This document shows positions 7,424 through 10,255 of a DNA stretch of 10,255 nucleotides, one piece after another. The stretch's first letter is position 1, and every line of letters begins with the position of its first letter. The stretch covers positions 3,271 to 13,525 of the forward strand of contig DEWO01000100.1 in the NCBI GenBank assembly GCA_002363695.1, read 5' to 3'. The notes under the pieces were generated by a model, which saw only the letters and a list, made by a program, of their open reading frames with translations, was not told the origin of the DNA and did no database searches. This DNA is from Prevotella sp. UBA3208. Lineage in GTDB: Bacteria; Bacteroidota; Bacteroidia; Bacteroidales; Bacteroidaceae. The translations under genes were made by a program, and so were the position numbers.

Positions 7424-10165
7424 ATGAAAAAATACTACCGATATATCGTTTGTTGCCTGTTGGCAATGGTTGGCAGTCTTACGGTTTCTGCCAAACAGTC
7501 GTATGGTTTCACCGAGGAACGTCCGTTGGTGATTGTCTGCGACTGGGACTTCAGCCCTTTTGAATTCCTGAATTCGTCTGGCGAGCCTGACGGCTATAAC
7601 AAGGACGTGCTTGACCTGATACTCACCCGGCTGGACATTCCTCATCGGTTTGTCATGCAGGAGTGGCACGTGGCCATGCAGATGTTCGAGCGCAGGGAGG
7701 CCGACCTGATACATGCCCTGGCGTCCAACTATAACCGTTCTCCTTATGTGGAGACTCAGAAGTACGTCAACTTTTACAATGTCTGTGTGGCTCGCAGGGC
7801 TGATGCTCCGCCGTTGTTCCGCATTGCCGACTTGCCGGCTAACTCGACGCTGCTGGTCAAGGAGGACGACTATGCCACGTTGCGCCTGAATGAGATGAAG
7901 GACCTGCCTTTCAAGATGGAGTACCATTCGGCCAATGACGGCCTGCTGGACATCCGCAAGGGCCGCCACCGCTACTTTGTCTGGGGCGAGATACCGTTGA
8001 AGCGCAAGGTCAGGGAGTTAGGACTGGACAGCATTGTCTTCGACAAGATTGACATCCCTGCCGGCGAGCTGCGCATAGTCGGTTACGACAAGTCACTGGT
8101 AGACATCATCGACGACCAGTACACACGTCTTGAGCAGGCCGGCGAGCTGCAGAAGATTTACGACAAGTGGTTCCGTCCCGAGCGTGTCCACGACGACGCC
8201 TCCCCCGTCACCCTTTACATCCTGGGCGGACTGCTGGTCGTCGGCACCCTGGTATTCCTGCTGAACCGCCTGACCACCATTCGTCTGAAGAAGACGGTGC
8301 AGAAGAGCGGCGAGGTGAACAGCATGATGCAGCAGGCGCTGAACATGGGCGACTACTCGGTGCTGGAGTATGACATCCAGACGGGCCATATCCGTAACGT
8401 CTACGGACAGCTGCTGCCCCCGGAGGGTATGTCGATGTATGAGTTCGCCCACCGGTTGCCGCCGGAAGACCTGGAACATTTCCAGACCGAGATTGACAGG
8501 TTGCAGCGGGGCGAAACGGACCAGTGGACGATGAAGAAGCGGTGGAATGCAGGCACCGAGGAGCAGCCGCAGTGGAAATACCTCTACGGCCAGGCCATTG
8601 TCGAGAACAGCGGCCGCCAGCCGCGCTATATCGTCAATACCATTAAGGACATCACGGGCCAGGTGGCCGACGAACAGCGCAACGAGGAGATAGCGTCGCG
8701 ATACATGAAGATTTTCGACACCAGCCTGATGGCAATGTCGTTCTATGGCGCTGACGGACGGCTGATAGACGTGAACCGCAAGATGCGCGAGCTGTGCGAG
8801 TTCGACGGCATGGGCGAGCAGTACTTCCGCGACAACCTCCTGTTCGACAATCCCCTACTGAAGGACATCTGCGTACCCGGCAGCCGGGAGACGCTGCATA
8901 TATGTCAGCACATGGACTACCCCAGGCAGGGCATTGACAAATATGTGGAAATCACCATCACGCCGGCCATTGACGACGACGACAACCTGACCTACTATAT
9001 CGTGGCCGCCCGCGACGTGACGGCCGAGCGCGACATGTACCTGGAGCAGCGCCGGCACGACCGCCAGCTGCAGGACACCAATGCCGTCATCAGCCGCTAC
9101 GAGGAACGGCTGCACTACCTGCTGAAGGAGAGCAATATGTTCGTCTGGAATTTCGATTTCCAACAGCAGCGTATCATTTTCTCCCGTACGCTCTCCAAGC
9201 CGGAGTTCACTGAGTCCATGGAAGCGTATTTCCAGTCCATCCATGAGAGCCAGCGCAGCGAAGCCCGGCAGAACCTGACGGAAGTGCTGATGCAGGGCAG
9301 GCCCTTCTACGCCATCCACCACTTCGACTATACGCCCGTCAACGACACCTCCTGCTGGTACGTTCTAAGCGGTATGCCCATCAGAGACCGGCAAGGACAG
9401 TTCGTCGAGTACTTCGGGCTGGCGCGTGACGTCACCCCCCTGATGGAAGCCCAGCAACGGCTGCGCGAAGAGACCGACCGGGCCGAGAACTCAGGACTGC
9501 TGAAGAGTGCCTTCCTCGCCAACATGACGCACGAGATACGCACACCCCTCAATGCCATCGTCGGCTTCAGCAGCCTGCTCCAGATGGTAGACACACCCGA
9601 CGACCGCCGGGAGTTCATACGCATCATCCGTACCAACTGCGATATGCTCCTGCGACTCATCAACGACATCCTGGAAGCCTCCAGCATGGGCCAGTCCATG
9701 ACCATCCAGCCGGAGAGCATCGACCTGGCACCCGTCTTCGACGACATCTGCATGACTCTCGAGCAGCGCGTCCAGTCAGCCGCCCTACCCTTCCAGAAGG
9801 ACAACCCCTACGACACCTGTCCCGCCGTGCTCGACAAGGGCCGCTTGCAGCAGATACTCACCAACTTCGTCACCAATGCCGTCAAGTACACCCGGCAAGG
9901 CCACATCCGCGTGGGCTATCGCCGGCAGGAGCGTCACGGCCGACAGGGACTCTACTTCTACTGCGAGGACACCGGCGCCGGCATACCCAAGGACAAGCAG
10001 ACCGCCGTCTTCGAGCGCTTTGTCAAGCTCAACGACTACGTCCAGGGAACGGGCCTCGGGCTCTCCATCTGCAAGGCCATCATCGACCGCTGCCAGGGCG
10101 ACATCGGCGTCGATTCCGAAGGCGAGGGCCACGGCTCCACCTTCTGGTTCTGGATACCCCAATAA
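7424..10165 (+). CDS. HK4: periplasmic SBP_bac_3-like sensor fused to a PAS-PAS-PAS histidine kinase with canonical H-box (type B)
   Basis: A 913-residue transmembrane sensor kinase. A signal peptide (1-23, cleavage likely after VSA) precedes an SBP_bac_3-like domain (about 30-253; note WDFSPFEFLNSSGEPDGYNK) that should bind a small solute in the periplasm. A membrane helix (about 263-281), three PAS-like domains (about 300-412, 427-535, 560-673), a HisKA-type domain (690-760) and HATPase_c (805-912) follow. The H-box FLANMTHEIRTPLN is canonical, with H703 (CAC, 9530-9532) and E704. N818, D849-T-G-A-G, VFERF (862-866) and GTGLGL (875-880) complete the ATP site, so it is expected to be an active kinase. 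Its kinase core nearly repeats that of HK2, including NFVTNAVKYTRQGHIRVGYR, and its neighbour HK3 carries the matching sensor domain. Its second half is richer in G+C, with many C-ending codons, than HK1. A strong ribosome binding site precedes it and a terminator follows 16 nt after the stop. The ligand and the response regulator are unknown. Confidence 0.93.
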   Translation: MKKYYRYIVCCLLAMVGSLTVSAKQSYGFTEERPLVIVCDWDFSPFEFLNSSGEPDGYNKDVLDLILTRLDIPHRFVMQEWHVAMQMFERREADLIHALASNYNRSPYVETQKYVNFYNVCVARRADAPPLFRIADLPANSTLLVKEDDYATLRLNEMKDLPFKMEYHSANDGLLDIRKGRHRYFVWGEIPLKRKVRELGLDSIVFDKIDIPAGELRIVGYDKSLVDIIDDQYTRLEQAGELQKIYDKWFRPERVHDDASPVTLYILGGLLVVGTLVFLLNRLTTIRLKKTVQKSGEVNSMMQQALNMGDYSVLEYDIQTGHIRNVYGQLLPPEGMSMYEFAHRLPPEDLEHFQTEIDRLQRGETDQWTMKKRWNAGTEEQPQWKYLYGQAIVENSGRQPRYIVNTIKDITGQVADEQRNEEIASRYMKIFDTSLMAMSFYGADGRLIDVNRKMRELCEFDGMGEQYFRDNLLFDNPLLKDICVPGSRETLHICQHMDYPRQGIDKYVEITITPAIDDDDNLTYYIVAARDVTAERDMYLEQRRHDRQLQDTNAVISRYEERLHYLLKESNMFVWNFDFQQQRIIFSRTLSKPEFTESMEAYFQSIHESQRSEARQNLTEVLMQGRPFYAIHHFDYTPVNDTSCWYVLSGMPIRDRQGQFVEYFGLARDVTPLMEAQQRLREETDRAENSGLLKSAFLANMTHEIRTPLNAIVGFSSLLQMVDTPDDRREFIRIIRTNCDMLLRLINDILEASSMGQSMTIQPESIDLAPVFDDICMTLEQRVQSAALPFQKDNPYDTCPAVLDKGRLQQILTNFVTNAVKYTRQGHIRVGYRRQERHGRQGLYFYCEDTGAGIPKDKQTAVFERFVKLNDYVQGTGLGLSICKAIIDRCQGDIGVDSEGEGHGSTFWFWIPQ

Positions 10166-10181
10166 GGCCTGCCGTCAGTGT

Positions 10182-10225
10182 CAATGAGGGTGTGCCTATT
10201 TGGGCACACCCTCATTGCTTTATTT
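10182..10225 (+). terminator. Rho-independent terminator of the kinase operon
   Basis: A perfect 15-bp inverted repeat (10182-10196 with 10203-10217; left arm CAATGAGGGTGTGCC) encloses the 6-nt loop TATTTG. A T-rich tail follows (CTTTATTTCTC, 10218-10228). It starts 16 nt after the HK4 stop codon and so closes the operon without room for a further gene. The tail is not a pure T run. In the opposite direction the hairpin lacks a T tract, so bidirectional use is less certain. Confidence 0.85.
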
Positions 10226-10255
10226 CTCTGTCAACCAGTATTCCATGTGCTTCAT
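10220..10255 (-). CDS. Possible C-terminal end of a convergent gene (edge fragment)
   Basis: Read on the minus strand, the last 36 nt are open and give MKHMEYWLTEK followed by TAA (10222-10220), just before the shared hairpin. A gene ending here and pointing toward the kinase operon would fit the tail-to-tail position of the terminator. Eleven codons are too few to identify a product or to exclude chance; the first codon at the window edge being ATG may be coincidental. Confidence 0.3.
   Translation of the reverse strand: MKHMEYWLTEK

Larger units (their letters stand above)
464..10165 (+). repeat. Diverged tandem duplication of a two-gene unit (HK1-HK2 and HK3-HK4)
   Basis: The two halves, 464-4605 and 4619-10165, each hold a type A (Tyr-box) gene followed by a type B (His-box) gene. 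HK1 resembles HK3 from the first PAS domain onward, for example LALVLQTGNLRLWLY against LALILKTSHVRIWVY, and through the AEL-FE-EH-ADE stretch after the H-box. HK2 resembles HK4 in the same way, including MMQKA/MMQQA just after the membrane helix and QGHIRVGYR in the ATPase domain. At DNA level the best stretch, 4300-4362 against 9859-9921, differs at about 7 of 63 bases by eye. The second unit is longer because both of its genes carry an extra periplasmic domain. All four also share a Q-x-x-N coil between PAS2 and PAS3, so A and B are themselves older paralogues. Confidence 0.8.

Noticed and set aside
464..10165. Hybrid two-component system of the polysaccharide-utilisation type
   Set aside because: No beta-propeller repeats, receiver domain or AraC-type DNA-binding domain is visible in any of the four proteins, and no susC/susD-like gene is present.

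Overview
The window looks like chromosomal DNA of a Bacteroidota organism, most likely Bacteroidales and possibly Prevotella-like. The evidence is two well-formed Bacteroidetes-type promoters (TTG, about 20 nt, TAnnTTTG) facing away from each other, mostly A-rich leaders without Shine-Dalgarno sequences, and a Bacteroidetes-style ribosome recycling factor gene. The genus call is inference.

Layout. Positions 1-314 (minus) hold the first 104 codons of frr. Positions 315-463 are a divergent promoter region. From 464 to 10165 (plus) four large membrane sensor kinases run head to tail with gaps of 20, 13 and 21 nt. They form one apparent operon driven by the promoter at 390-421 and closed by a strong hairpin terminator at 10182-10217. 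The last 36 nt may be the 3' end of a convergent minus-strand gene.

The four kinases (here HK1 to HK4) share one cytoplasmic plan: one membrane helix, three PAS-type domains with a conserved coil between PAS2 and PAS3, a HisKA-type helical domain and an HATPase_c domain. None has a receiver domain, and no response regulator is encoded here. They alternate in an A-B-A-B pattern. HK1 and HK3 (type A) are paralogues in which the phosphoacceptor histidine is a tyrosine (SYEIRTPL and SYQIRTPL). HK2 and HK4 (type B) are paralogues with the canonical THEIRTPLN box. The ATP-binding boxes are largely retained in all four. HK1 and HK2 have no periplasmic domain; HK3 and HK4 each have a signal peptide and a periplasmic SBP_bac_3-like (Venus-flytrap) domain.

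The simplest reading is that a pseudokinase-kinase pair duplicated as a unit and both members of one pair then gained or lost the same input domain. This suggests that each A-B pair works as a matched, possibly heteromeric, sensor: a DivL-like Tyr-box subunit with an active kinase. The nearly identical B-type helical domains suggest that both pairs feed the same unlinked response regulator. Pairing, ligand and output are inference; the residues and the arrangement are read directly from the sequence.
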